From NCBI GenBank assembly GCA_949288405.1, contig CASEKM010000090.1, positions 1-6,493 of the forward strand: a stretch of 6,493 bases of DNA, given 5' to 3'. The translations under genes were made by a program, and so were the position numbers. The DNA is from an uncultured bacterium (GTDB lineage Bacteria > Bacillota > Clostridia > Oscillospirales > Oscillospiraceae). Positions 1 through 5,231 of the stretch are shown piece after piece. Each line of letters begins with the position of its first letter. Positions within the stretch are counted from its first letter, which is position 1. The notes beneath the pieces were generated by a model. The model did not search any database, was not told where the DNA came from, and was given only the letters and a program-made list of their open reading frames with translations.

Positions 1-203
1 CCGCAGAACACCAGCATGGGGTCGGAGAAGTCCTCCTCCACCCCGCGCTTCTCCCCGCTGCGGGACAGCAGCTCCGCCAGGGTCAGGCCGTACTGGTCCG
101 CCTCCACCGGGCGGATACGCACCCGGAGCATGAGGAAGATCTGACGCAGCTTGGTCCACTGCTCGCCGCTGCAGTTGTACATCAGGACGGTTTCGGTTGC
201 CAT
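1..203 (-). CDS. DUF3783-like protein, N-terminal part (runs off left edge)
   Basis: An open frame on the minus strand starts at ATG 203-201 and stays open to the window edge, giving 67 complete codons. The protein begins MATETVLMYNCSGEQW and the last visible residues are DPMLVFCG. A ribosome binding site, AAAGGAGA, lies about 8 bases upstream of the ATG, which fixes this start. The opening 'VLMYNCS...KLRQIFLMLRVRIRPV' and the later 'PMLVFCG' resemble small Firmicutes proteins carrying the DUF3783 domain, whose function is unknown; this is recall of the family pattern, not a search result. No signal peptide or membrane segment is seen in the visible part. It is on the same strand as metY, but about 500 bases of repeat-rich DNA lie between, so a shared operon is doubtful. 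The C-terminal part is outside the window. Confidence 0.72.
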   Translation of the reverse strand, partial: MATETVLMYNCSGEQWTKLRQIFLMLRVRIRPVEADQYGLTLAELLSRSGEKRGVEEDFSDPMLVFC

Positions 204-261
204 AATGGATCTTCTCCTTTTGAGATGGGCTCGGGGGTATTTCGCCGCCTGCGGGCGGCGA

Positions 262-289
262 GTGACTTTCTGGCCGGCCAGAAAGTCAC
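262..289. repeat. 28-bp perfect palindrome
   Basis: The half-site GTGACTTTCTGGCC at 262-275 is followed directly by its exact reverse complement at 276-289, with no spacer. Bases 261 and 290 no longer pair. As RNA it would fold to a stem of up to about 12 bp with a tight loop; as DNA it could extrude a cruciform or bind a dimeric protein. It has no T-run on either side, so it is not a standard intrinsic terminator. Confidence 0.9.
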
Positions 290-344
290 CAAAGAGCCGC
301 CAGGGGGATGGCTCAGGATGAGCGCTCCGCGCTCATATTCGCGT

Positions 345-404
345 TCCCTACCCTCTCTGTCGCTGCGCGACATCTCCCTACCCTCTTTGGCCTTCAGCCA
401 TTTC
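345..404. repeat. Two 30-bp modules: TCCCTACCCTCT followed by a small hairpin
   Basis: TCCCTACCCTCT occurs at 345-356 and again at 375-386, exactly 30 bases apart. Each copy is followed by a short hairpin of different sequence but similar size (358-372, stem TGTCGC; 388-400, stem TGGC) and then a short T/C spacer. The constant linker with a variable but pairing stem suggests the structure has been kept while the stem sequence changed. Confidence 0.7.
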
Positions 405-468
405 CCCCTGATAGGGGGAATCGGCCCCCTGACAGGGGGAGTCGGCCCCTGGACCCCCATTACGGGGG
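404..468. repeat. Tandem 21-bp CCCCC/GGGGG hairpin repeats (two full units plus a diverged third)
   Basis: The unit CCCCCTGAYAGGGGG plus ARTCGG is present at 404-424 and 425-445 with two differences. After CCCCTGGA at 446-453 a third, diverged hairpin follows (CCCCC ATTAC GGGGG, 454-468). Each unit forms a short G/C-only stem with a 3- to 5-base loop. Confidence 0.8.
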
Positions 469-669
469 ACACATGCCTGTGAGATGGTGCAGAACTTCCG
501 GCGCGCAAAATTTGAGTGGTTGGTCTGAATTCCTGCCGGGCCACTGGGCCCTGAGTTTGCAAAAATGGCAGCTGGTGCGGTTCCGGTCCTGCGCCTGGCT
601 TTGCCGAGCCATCGCTCACCGTGCGGATATTTTGCAGGGGCGGCCCTAGCAGTCGCCCGCAAAGGCCGC
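469..669. other. Gene-free remainder of the 204-706 intergenic block
   Basis: No convincing gene is seen. It holds a GGGCC/GGCCC hairpin (538-551) and a long-range inverted repeat GGCGGCC/GGCCGCC (639-645 with 664-670) that encloses an 18-base loop. The latter lies downstream of metY on the minus strand, but the sequence after it on that strand has no T-run, so it is at best a Rho-type or weak terminator. Base composition is more mixed than in the flanking genes, consistent with an inserted or decayed segment. Confidence 0.5.
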
Positions 670-702
670 CTCTCCACTCTACACTCTCAACTCTCCACTC
701 TA
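670..702. repeat. CTCTCCACTCTA direct repeat next to the metY stop
   Basis: CTCTCCACTCTA occurs at 670-681 and 691-702, a 21-base period, joined by ACACTCTCA, which is itself related (CTCTC/ACTCT). On the metY-coding strand this is a purine-only-like GAGAGT/GAGTGT/GAGTGG run that begins 4 bases past the stop codon. It has the look of a slipped-strand microsatellite. Confidence 0.75.
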
Positions 703-706
703 AAAC

Positions 707-1990
707 TTAGACGTTGGCCAGTGCCTGCTCCAAATCAGCGATGATATCCTTGGCGTCCTCGATGCCCACGGAGAAGCGCACCAGGTCGGGGGAGACCCCG
801 GCGGCGGAGAGCTCCGCGTCGTTCATCTGCCGGTGGGTGGAGGAGGCGGGGTGGAGGACGCAGGTCTTGGCGTCGGCCACATGGGTGGCGATGGAGGCCA
901 GCTTCAGCCCGGCCATGAACTTCTCCGCCGCGGCCCGGCCCCCCTTCACGCCGAACACCACCACGCCGCAGGTGCCGTTGGGCATGTACTTCTTGGCCCG
1001 CTCATAGTACTTGTCCCCGGGCAGGCCGGCGTACTCCACCCAGGCGATCTTGTCGTGACTCTGGAGGTACTCGGCCACCGCCTGGGCGTTCTCGCAGTGC
1101 TTCTTCATCCGCAGGGGCAGGGTCTCCAGGCCGATGTTCAGCAGGAAGCAGTTGTTGGGGGAGGGGATGGAGCCCAGATCCCGCATGAGCTGGACGGTGG
1201 CCTTGGTGATATAGGCCCCCTCCAGGCCGAAGCGCTGGGTGTAGGTCACCCCGTGGTAGCTCTCGTCGGGGGTGGTGAGGCCGGGGAACTTGTCGGCGTG
1301 GGCGTTCCAGTCGAACTTGCCGCTGTCCACAATGGCGCCCCCCACGGTGAGGGCGTGGCCGTCCATATACTTGGTGGTGGAGTGGGTGACGATGTCGCAG
1401 CCCCACTCAAAGGGGCGGCAGTTCACCGGGGTGGCGAAGGTGTTGTCCATGATCAGGGGCACCCCGTGGGCGTGGGCCGCTTTGGCGAACTTCTCAATGT
1501 CCAGCACGGTGAGGGCGGGGTTGGCGATGGTCTCCCCGAAGACCGCCTTGGTGTTGGGCCGGAAGGCGGCGTCCAGCTCCTCCGGGGAGCACTCCGGGTC
1601 CACAAAGGTGAACTCGATGCCCATGCGCTTCATGGTGACGGCGAACAGGTTGAAGGTGCCGCCGTAGATGGAGGCGGAGGAGATGATGTGGTCCCCGCAG
1701 CCGGCGATGTTGAAGATGGCGTAGAAGTTGGCCGCCTGACCGGAGGACAGGAGCATGGCCGCGGTGCCCCCCTCCAGGGCGGCGATCTTGGCGGCCACCA
1801 TGTCGTTGGTGGGGTTCTGCAGACGGGTATAGAAATAGCCGCTGGCCTCCAGGTCGAACAGCTTGCCCATCTCCTCGCTGGTCTCATAGCGGAAGGTGGT
1901 GGACTGGATGATGGGGATGTTCCGGGGCTCCCCGTTGCCGGGGCGGTAGCCGGCGTGGAGGCAGTTGGTGGCGATCTGGTAGTCGGACAT
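707..1990 (-). CDS. metY: O-acetylhomoserine sulfhydrylase / aminocarboxypropyltransferase
   Basis: A PLP enzyme of the Cys/Met metabolism family (427 aa, normal for MetY). It joins O-acetylhomoserine with sulfide to give homocysteine, or with methanethiol to give methionine; it is cytoplasmic. Visible landmarks: YTR at 54-56 (the Tyr/Arg that bind PLP phosphate in the neighbouring subunit), SSGQAA at 82-87, MDNTFATP at 181-188 with Asp182 facing the PLP ring nitrogen, HSTTKY at 203-208 with Lys207 as the Schiff-base lysine, HPASSTHRQM at 380-389, and VRFSVGIED near 404-412. The long insert around 225-260 and the overall length favour MetY over cystathionine gamma-synthase or beta-lyase. The start at 1990 is chosen because AAGGA sits 6 bases upstream; the frame is open 35 codons further, but that extension would run through the promoter. 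No SAM-I riboswitch or T-box is visible in the leader, which is notable for a Firmicutes methionine gene. It is apparently monocistronic. Confidence 0.95.
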   Translation of the reverse strand: MSDYQIATNCLHAGYRPGNGEPRNIPIIQSTTFRYETSEEMGKLFDLEASGYFYTRLQNPTNDMVAAKIAALEGGTAAMLLSSGQAANFYAIFNIAGCGDHIISSASIYGGTFNLFAVTMKRMGIEFTFVDPECSPEELDAAFRPNTKAVFGETIANPALTVLDIEKFAKAAHAHGVPLIMDNTFATPVNCRPFEWGCDIVTHSTTKYMDGHALTVGGAIVDSGKFDWNAHADKFPGLTTPDESYHGVTYTQRFGLEGAYITKATVQLMRDLGSIPSPNNCFLLNIGLETLPLRMKKHCENAQAVAEYLQSHDKIAWVEYAGLPGDKYYERAKKYMPNGTCGVVVFGVKGGRAAAEKFMAGLKLASIATHVADAKTCVLHPASSTHRQMNDAELSAAGVSPDLVRFSVGIEDAKDIIADLEQALANV

Positions 1991-2066
1991 GGGGATTCCT
2001 TCTTTCTGAATTAGAGTGCGGCGGAGCGCAGAGGCTCCGGTCTGGGTGGAAATTCGGATATGAAAA

Positions 2067-2095
2067 ATGGTACAGGCATTTTCTCCATTTGTCAA
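2067..2095 (-). promoter_or_regulatory. sigma-A-like promoter of metY
   Basis: On the minus strand a perfect -35 TTGACA (2095-2090) is followed after exactly 17 bases by TACCAT (2072-2067) as the -10. This puts the transcript start near 2060 and leaves a leader of about 70 nt. The leader contains one 6-bp stem-loop (CGGAGC/GCTCCG, 2022-2039) and no recognisable riboswitch. Confidence 0.7.
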
Positions 2096-2434
2096 GCGCT
2101 TCGGTAGGAAATGGGGCGGAAAGCCGGAGCGGGCCCCAGGTCAGACCGGCAGTGCGGAGCTGCCCCTTCGGAAAACATGCGGCGGAGAGACCGGCATGAT
2201 ATATTATAAGGAGATAAAATAGAGGAGCACAGCCGCGTTCCCTGGGAACGTCCGGCTTGTAACCATTTTGATACCGGCCGGCGCGGAGCGCGCTGGTGCG
2301 TTCCCCACGGCTGCATTTCGGGGAAATGTTCTAAAATCCCCTCAAATTCCAAAAAACAGGCCTTTATTTCCACTTTCTCTCACAGATGGGGGACAGTTCC
2401 CGAAAAATTTCCGAAAAAAACCTGCGGGAAGGGT
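2096..2434. other. Divergent intergenic region between metY and the wall-hydrolase unit
   Basis: No supported gene. Items seen: a hairpin with AGCCG/CGGCT and CGTTCCC/GGGAACG arms around 2231-2257; a CATGC/GCATG inverted repeat (2176-2198); a perfect but orphan -10 TATAAT on the minus strand (2208-2203) without a good -35 at 16-18 bases; a CCGGCCGG palindrome near 2274-2281; and two A-tracts (2404-2408, 2414-2420) just upstream of the plus-strand promoter that could act as an UP element. A minus-strand frame spans 2092-2373, but it has no ribosome binding site of note and an atypical composition. Confidence 0.5.
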
Positions 2435-2463
2435 TTGACATCTGGTTACGAATATGTTACAAT
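2435..2463 (+). promoter_or_regulatory. Strong sigma-A promoter of the 96-aa protein / NlpC-P60 unit
   Basis: TTGACA (2435-2440), a 17-base spacer, then TACAAT (2458-2463) preceded by TGT, making an extended -10 (TG at 2455-2456). The transcript should start near 2470, about 40 bases ahead of the first gene. A-tracts upstream may strengthen it. Three GTTAC repeats overlap it. Confidence 0.88.
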
Positions 2464-2471
2464 TCGGTTAC
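2444..2471 (+). promoter_or_regulatory. Possible WalR (YycF)-type operator: three hexamers with 5-base spacers
   Basis: GGTTAC (2444-2449), TGTTAC (2455-2460) and GGTTAC (2466-2471) are direct repeats with a strict 11-base period, so they lie on the same face of the helix. The known WalR box in Bacillus and Staphylococcus is TGTWAH-N5-TGTWAH; the middle hexamer fits fully and the outer two differ only at the first base. The unit it controls ends with an NlpC/P60 wall hydrolase, the typical WalR target class. The repeats cover the -35/-10 spacer, the -10 and the start site, which would suit repression better than activation. The regulator itself is an inference. Confidence 0.5.
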
Positions 2472-2510
2472 AACATTAAATTCTCTTTAAAACCCCATGG
2501 AGGAAACCCA

Positions 2511-2801
2511 ATGGCTTCAGAAAAAATTCCCCTTACCTATAAGGGACATCCCCTGCGCCGGAAAGACAACCTGATTTATTACGGCACCATGGCCGAAAAA
2601 TACATCATCATGCTCCAGATCCTCTCCACCAAGAATGTGGACGGACTGGAGATGGCGGACAAGGTCAGCGTTCAGCTTCAGCTCACCGACCCGGACCTGA
2701 AGAGCCGGGACCGGGTGGTCAAGAAGAGCGAGAAGGACAGCCTGTACGCCGCCATGGATGTGGCCGCCGTGTGGCTGGAGCGGGCCCTGAGCGGAAAGTG
2801 A
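2511..2801 (+). CDS. Conserved-looking hypothetical protein, 96 aa
   Basis: A small soluble protein of unknown function. ATG at 2511 is chosen because GGAGGAAA lies about 5 bases upstream; the frame extends 19 codons further, but that would begin inside the promoter. There is no signal peptide, membrane segment or Cys motif. The N-terminal part (IPLTYKGHPLRRKDNLIYYG, residues 6-25) reads as beta strands around a basic turn, followed by a hydrophobic stretch KYIIMLQIL; the C-terminal third is likely a helix (YAAMDVAAVWLERALSGK). Charged segments with KSRDRVVKKSEK separate them. The pattern seems familiar from Oscillospiraceae hypothetical proteins, but I cannot name a family. It is the first gene behind the strong promoter and 64 bases ahead of the NlpC/P60 gene with no terminator between, so the two are likely co-transcribed; it may be a cytoplasmic partner or simply a neighbour. 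Confidence 0.85.
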   Translation: MASEKIPLTYKGHPLRRKDNLIYYGTMAEKYIIMLQILSTKNVDGLEMADKVSVQLQLTDPDLKSRDRVVKKSEKDSLYAAMDVAAVWLERALSGK

Positions 2802-2865
2802 CCGCCCTCCCCCAGCCTCTCCCGCCTTTGATCTGATACGAAAGAGAAAATGGAGGAATCCTGTT

Positions 2866-3726
2866 ATGCACCTGTCGAGACAGCTGGCAGCTAAGCTCAG
2901 CGCCGCTTTGATGGCAGTCGCCACCGTGATCGTCCCCGCTATGGCCGCCGATGTGGGCACCGTGACCAGCGATACCGGCCTGAACCTGCGGGCGGAGGCC
3001 AACACCAACGCCGCCGTTCTGGCCACCGTGGACTATGGGACCCAGGTGGACGTGCTCAGCACCTCTGCCGACGGCACCTGGCACAAGGTTACATACAACG
3101 GCATGACCGGCTATATGAGCGGCGACTACCTCCAGGTGACGGAGGAGAAGCTCTACGGCCAGGTGGTGGAGGGCCCCCTGAACATCCGCTCCGGCCCGGG
3201 CACCGAGTACGGCACCGTGGGCAGCCTGTCTTCCGGCGTCATCGTGGAGATCCAGGAGATCGTCGGCGGCTACGGCGGCTGGTACAAGATCGACAAGGGC
3301 TATGTGAGCAGCGACTATGTGGCTCAGGTGGACGCCTCTGTGGCCGCCTCCTCCGGCAAGGGCAGCCAGATCGCCCAGTACGCCCTGCAGTATGTGGGCT
3401 GCCCCTATGTGTACGGCGGCTCCAGCCCCAGCGGCTTTGACTGCTCCGGCTTTACCACCTATGTGCTCAAGCACTTCGGCTACACCGTGGGCCGCACCGC
3501 CTCCAGCCAGATGGACTACGGCACCTCCGTGTCCAAGAGCCAGCTGCAGTCCGGCGACCTGGTGTTCTTCAACAGCGGCAACTCCAGCAAGCGCGCCACC
3601 CATGTGGGCATCTACACCGGAAACGGCCAGTTTGTCCACGCCTCCACCTCTACCACCGGCGTCATCATCAGCGACATGAACAGCAGCTGGTATGCCAGCA
3701 CCTTTGTAGGCGCCCGCCGCCTGTGA
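2866..3726 (+). CDS. Secreted NlpC/P60 peptidoglycan endopeptidase with two SH3 domains
   Basis: A 286-aa exported cell-wall hydrolase expected to cut within the stem peptide (gamma-D-Glu to diamino acid bond), as in the LytE/CwlO/p60 group. Residues 1-27 form a signal peptide (basic start, hydrophobic core, cleavage after AMA). Two bacterial SH3 repeats follow, about 30-91 (LNLRAEANTNAAVLATV, W72, GYMSGDYL) and 96-153 (LNIRSGPGTEYGTVGSL, W139, GYVSSDYV); these bind the wall. A short Ala/Ser linker (156-165) leads to the NlpC/P60 domain (166-286) with catalytic Cys193 in FDCSGF, His246 in THVGIY and the third polar residue His258 in FVHAST; all are present, so it should be active. The start is supported by GGAGGA about 8 bases upstream. 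It is second in the unit with the 96-aa gene and is followed by a strong terminator. It carries no LPXTG or membrane anchor. Confidence 0.95.
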   Translation: MHLSRQLAAKLSAALMAVATVIVPAMAADVGTVTSDTGLNLRAEANTNAAVLATVDYGTQVDVLSTSADGTWHKVTYNGMTGYMSGDYLQVTEEKLYGQVVEGPLNIRSGPGTEYGTVGSLSSGVIVEIQEIVGGYGGWYKIDKGYVSSDYVAQVDASVAASSGKGSQIAQYALQYVGCPYVYGGSSPSGFDCSGFTTYVLKHFGYTVGRTASSQMDYGTSVSKSQLQSGDLVFFNSGNSSKRATHVGIYTGNGQFVHASTSTTGVIISDMNSSWYASTFVGARRL

Positions 3727-3765
3727 GAGGCCGGGAGCTCCGAAGATCCTCTTTTATGACAGAAA

Positions 3766-3796
3766 AAACCGGCTGGACCATCGGTCCAGCCGGTTT
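3766..3796. terminator. Bidirectional intrinsic terminator between convergent units
   Basis: A 14-bp perfect stem, AAACCGGCTGGACC (3766-3779) with loop ATC and its complement at 3783-3796. On the minus strand it is followed by a TTTTTT run, an ideal terminator for the trxBA transcript; on the plus strand the T-tract is interrupted (TTTCAGTTTG) but is probably still adequate for the NlpC/P60 unit, 40 bases after its stop. Confidence 0.9.
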
Positions 3797-3944
3797 CAGT
3801 TTGTGGAAAAACCTCTGCTGCGCACGACCCGCCTGTGTCCGGGCGGAGGAGCTCCGGGGCAGCCGCCCGCCCGGAATAAGTTCGGGTCCCCGGGGCCTGG
3901 CGGTGCAGGGCTTCCGGCGGGGGCGCAGCAGGATTTTTGCAGGC

Positions 3945-4262
3945 TTACAGGTTCTCTTTCAGGATGTTCACAAAGACGTCCTTGGGCAGCGCGCCCACCT
4001 CCCGGCGGATCTCCTTGCCGTCCTTGAAGAAGATGACGGTGGGAATGCTCATCACGCCGTAGCGCATGGCCAGCTCGCCCTGTTCGTCCACGTCCACCTT
4101 GCCCACCACGGCTGTTCCGTCGTACTCCTGGGCCAGCTGCTCGATCACCGGGCCCAGCATGCGGCAGGGCATGCACCAGTTGGCCCAGAAGTCCACCATC
4201 ATCAGCTTGCCCTCCGCCAGGGCCGCGTCAAAGCTCTTGGTATCAAAATGCTGCAGTGCCAT
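3945..4262 (-). CDS. trxA: Thioredoxin with a WCMPC active site
   Basis: A 105-aa cytoplasmic thioredoxin, a complete and typical length. The strand-helix pattern is standard: VDFWANWCMPCRMLGPVIEQL with active-site cysteines 30 and 33, VDVDEQGELAMRYGV, then SIPT with the cis-proline at 74 and FFKDGKEI. The usual WCGPC is WCMPC here, with Met in place of Gly; residues between the cysteines tune redox potential and partner choice. The start at 4262 has AAAGGAAG about 6 bases upstream. It lies 37 bases downstream of the reductase gene on the same strand, without a terminator between, so the two form a trxB-trxA operon and the reductase presumably reduces this protein. After the stop there are about 150 bases of untranslated GC-rich sequence before the terminator. 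Confidence 0.93.
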   Translation of the reverse strand: MALQHFDTKSFDAALAEGKLMMVDFWANWCMPCRMLGPVIEQLAQEYDGTAVVGKVDVDEQGELAMRYGVMSIPTVIFFKDGKEIRREVGALPKDVFVNILKENL

Positions 4263-4299
4263 AAAAATCTTCCTTTCTAACCGGCTGTGTTTTGTGTGT

Positions 4300-5175
4300 T
4301 CAGGTCTCGTCCGGGCCGCCGGCTGCGGCCGTCTGTTTGTCCAGGTACTCCGCCGCGGACAGGGCGGCTACCAGGCCCTCGCCCACCGCCTTGGATACCT
4401 GGAGAGGCTCTCCGGTGCAGTCCCCGGCGGCGAACACCCCGGGCAGGCTGGTGGCCATGCGGCGGTCCACCTTGATGGTCCCGTTTTCCGTCTCCAGGGC
4501 GGGCAGCAGGTCGGTGGGGGCCACCGCCTCCCGGAGGATGAAAACGCCGGAGCAGGGGATGGGGGCCCCATCTGCCTTCAGGGCGGTGACCGTCTGCTCT
4601 CCCACCACCTCCAGGCGGTTGGCCTGGACGAAGGGGATGGCGGGGTCCAGCTCCTCCGGCCGCCTGGCGGCCACATAGACCACCTGACAGCCCAGCTCCT
4701 TCAGATAGGCGGCCTCCCAGGGGGCCTCCCGGCTGCGGCCCACCACGGCCACCGGGCGGCCCCGGTAGAGCATGCCGTCGCAGGTGGCGCAGTAGCTCAC
4801 TCCCCGGCCCAGGTACTCCATCTCACCGGGGTACTTGGCCTGGCGCACCACGCCGGGGGCCAGGATCAGGGCGGAGCCCTCATAGAGCGCGCTGCCCACG
4901 GTGAGGTGGAAGCCCTCCCAGGCCATCAGGGAGATCACCTTGCCGTTGACCAGGCTGGCTCCCATCTCCTCCGCGTGGCGGGTGAACCGCTCCATCAGCT
5001 CCGCCCCGGTGAGGGCGGGCATCCCTAAGTAGTTGTCCACCCGCTCCGCCCGGGCCAGCGGGCTGTCCTGCCAGCGGTTGCCCACCACCAGGACGCTCTT
5101 GTTTCTGCCCCGGGCGGCCACTGCGGCGGACAGGCCCGCCGGGCCGCTGCCCAGGACGATGATGTCATAGCGCAT
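4300..5175 (-). CDS. Thioredoxin reductase-like flavoprotein lacking NADPH-site signatures
   Basis: A 291-aa low-molecular-weight thioredoxin reductase fold, slightly shorter than typical TrxB (about 310). FAD binding: GSGPAGL at 9-15 and GVFAAGDCTGEPLQVSKAVGEG near 246-267. The redox-active dithiol is CATC (129-132) in SYCATCDGMLYRG. The region that should carry the NADPH motifs is unusual: GGGxSAxEEA is replaced by VVGRSREAPWEAAYL (144-158), and the HRRxxxR segment that reads the 2'-phosphate becomes AARRPEEL (169-176). This matches, in general terms, ferredoxin-dependent flavin thioredoxin reductases (FFTR) known from clostridia, which lack these motifs; a divergent NADPH- or NADH-linked enzyme is the alternative. 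ATG 5175 has a very strong AGGAGGTGA upstream. Its partner thioredoxin follows directly. I leave the symbol blank because the electron donor is uncertain. Confidence 0.88.
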   Translation of the reverse strand: MRYDIIVLGSGPAGLSAAVAARGRNKSVLVVGNRWQDSPLARAERVDNYLGMPALTGAELMERFTRHAEEMGASLVNGKVISLMAWEGFHLTVGSALYEGSALILAPGVVRQAKYPGEMEYLGRGVSYCATCDGMLYRGRPVAVVGRSREAPWEAAYLKELGCQVVYVAARRPEELDPAIPFVQANRLEVVGEQTVTALKADGAPIPCSGVFILREAVAPTDLLPALETENGTIKVDRRMATSLPGVFAAGDCTGEPLQVSKAVGEGLVAALSAAEYLDKQTAAAGGPDET

Positions 5176-5191
5176 GGGATCTCACCTCCTG

Positions 5192-5211
5192 CCCCGGCGG
5201 CTGCGCCGGGG
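5192..5211 (-). promoter_or_regulatory. Stem-loop just upstream of the trxB-like ribosome binding site
   Basis: CCCCGGCG/CGCCGGGG forms an 8-bp G/C stem with a 4-base loop, ending 2 bases before the AGGAGGTGA. It may shield the 5' end or stack next to the ribosome binding site; it does not occlude it. It has no T-run after it. Confidence 0.6.
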
Positions 5212-5231
5212 ACTTCCTCAGTTCTGACGTT

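Larger units (their letters stand above)
243..468. repeat. Dense array of about nine consecutive stem-loops with tandem hairpin modules
   Basis: Nearly the whole stretch can be read as back-to-back inverted repeats: 243-260 (CGCCGCC, loop TGCG), 262-289 (28-bp perfect palindrome), 294-314 (GAGCC/GGCTC), 318-336 (ATGAGCG, loop CTCCG), 358-372 (TGTCGC, loop TGC), 388-400 (TGGC/GCCA), 402-420 (TTCCCCCT, loop GAT), 425-439 (CCCCCT, loop GAC) and 454-468 (CCCCC, loop ATTAC). Two sets of hairpins are also tandem direct repeats, described separately. Open frames crossing the block in several phases are short, overlapping and unlike known proteins, so I read it as non-coding. It may be a dispersed intergenic repeat of the REP/BIME type or the remnant of a non-autonomous element; neither can be decided from one copy. 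Confidence 0.72.

Noticed and set aside
345..445. CRISPR array
   Set aside because: The repeats are 21 or 30 bases from start to start and include their own hairpins; there are no unique spacers of 30-40 bases and no cas genes.
182..677. Several overlapping frames in the intergenic block (up to 145 codons)
   Set aside because: They overlap one another on both strands, run through palindromes and repeats, and their translations show only Pro/Arg-rich repeat-derived sequence.
833..2014. Long plus-strand frame (393 codons) opposite metY
   Set aside because: Antisense shadow caused by GC-rich third positions: it is Gly/Val/His-rich with no family resemblance, while the minus-strand frame is a clear MetY.
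1991..2100. SAM-I riboswitch or T-box in the metY leader
   Set aside because: Looked for conserved core features (kink-turn/GATGAAACCC-like core, AGGGTGG-type T-box); none is present in the roughly 70-nt leader.
2092..2373. Minus-strand frame of 93 codons upstream of metY
   Set aside because: No convincing ribosome binding site or recognisable protein; it ends on the metY -35 element and covers an evident non-coding region.
2719..3639. Minus-strand frame of about 306 codons opposite the NlpC/P60 gene
   Set aside because: Low-complexity Ala/Gly/His/Val composition typical of antisense shadows; the plus-strand frame has all catalytic residues of NlpC/P60.
4066..5028. Plus-strand frame of 320 codons across the trxA and trxB-like genes
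   Set aside because: Runs antisense through two clear genes and the gap between them; composition is shadow-like.
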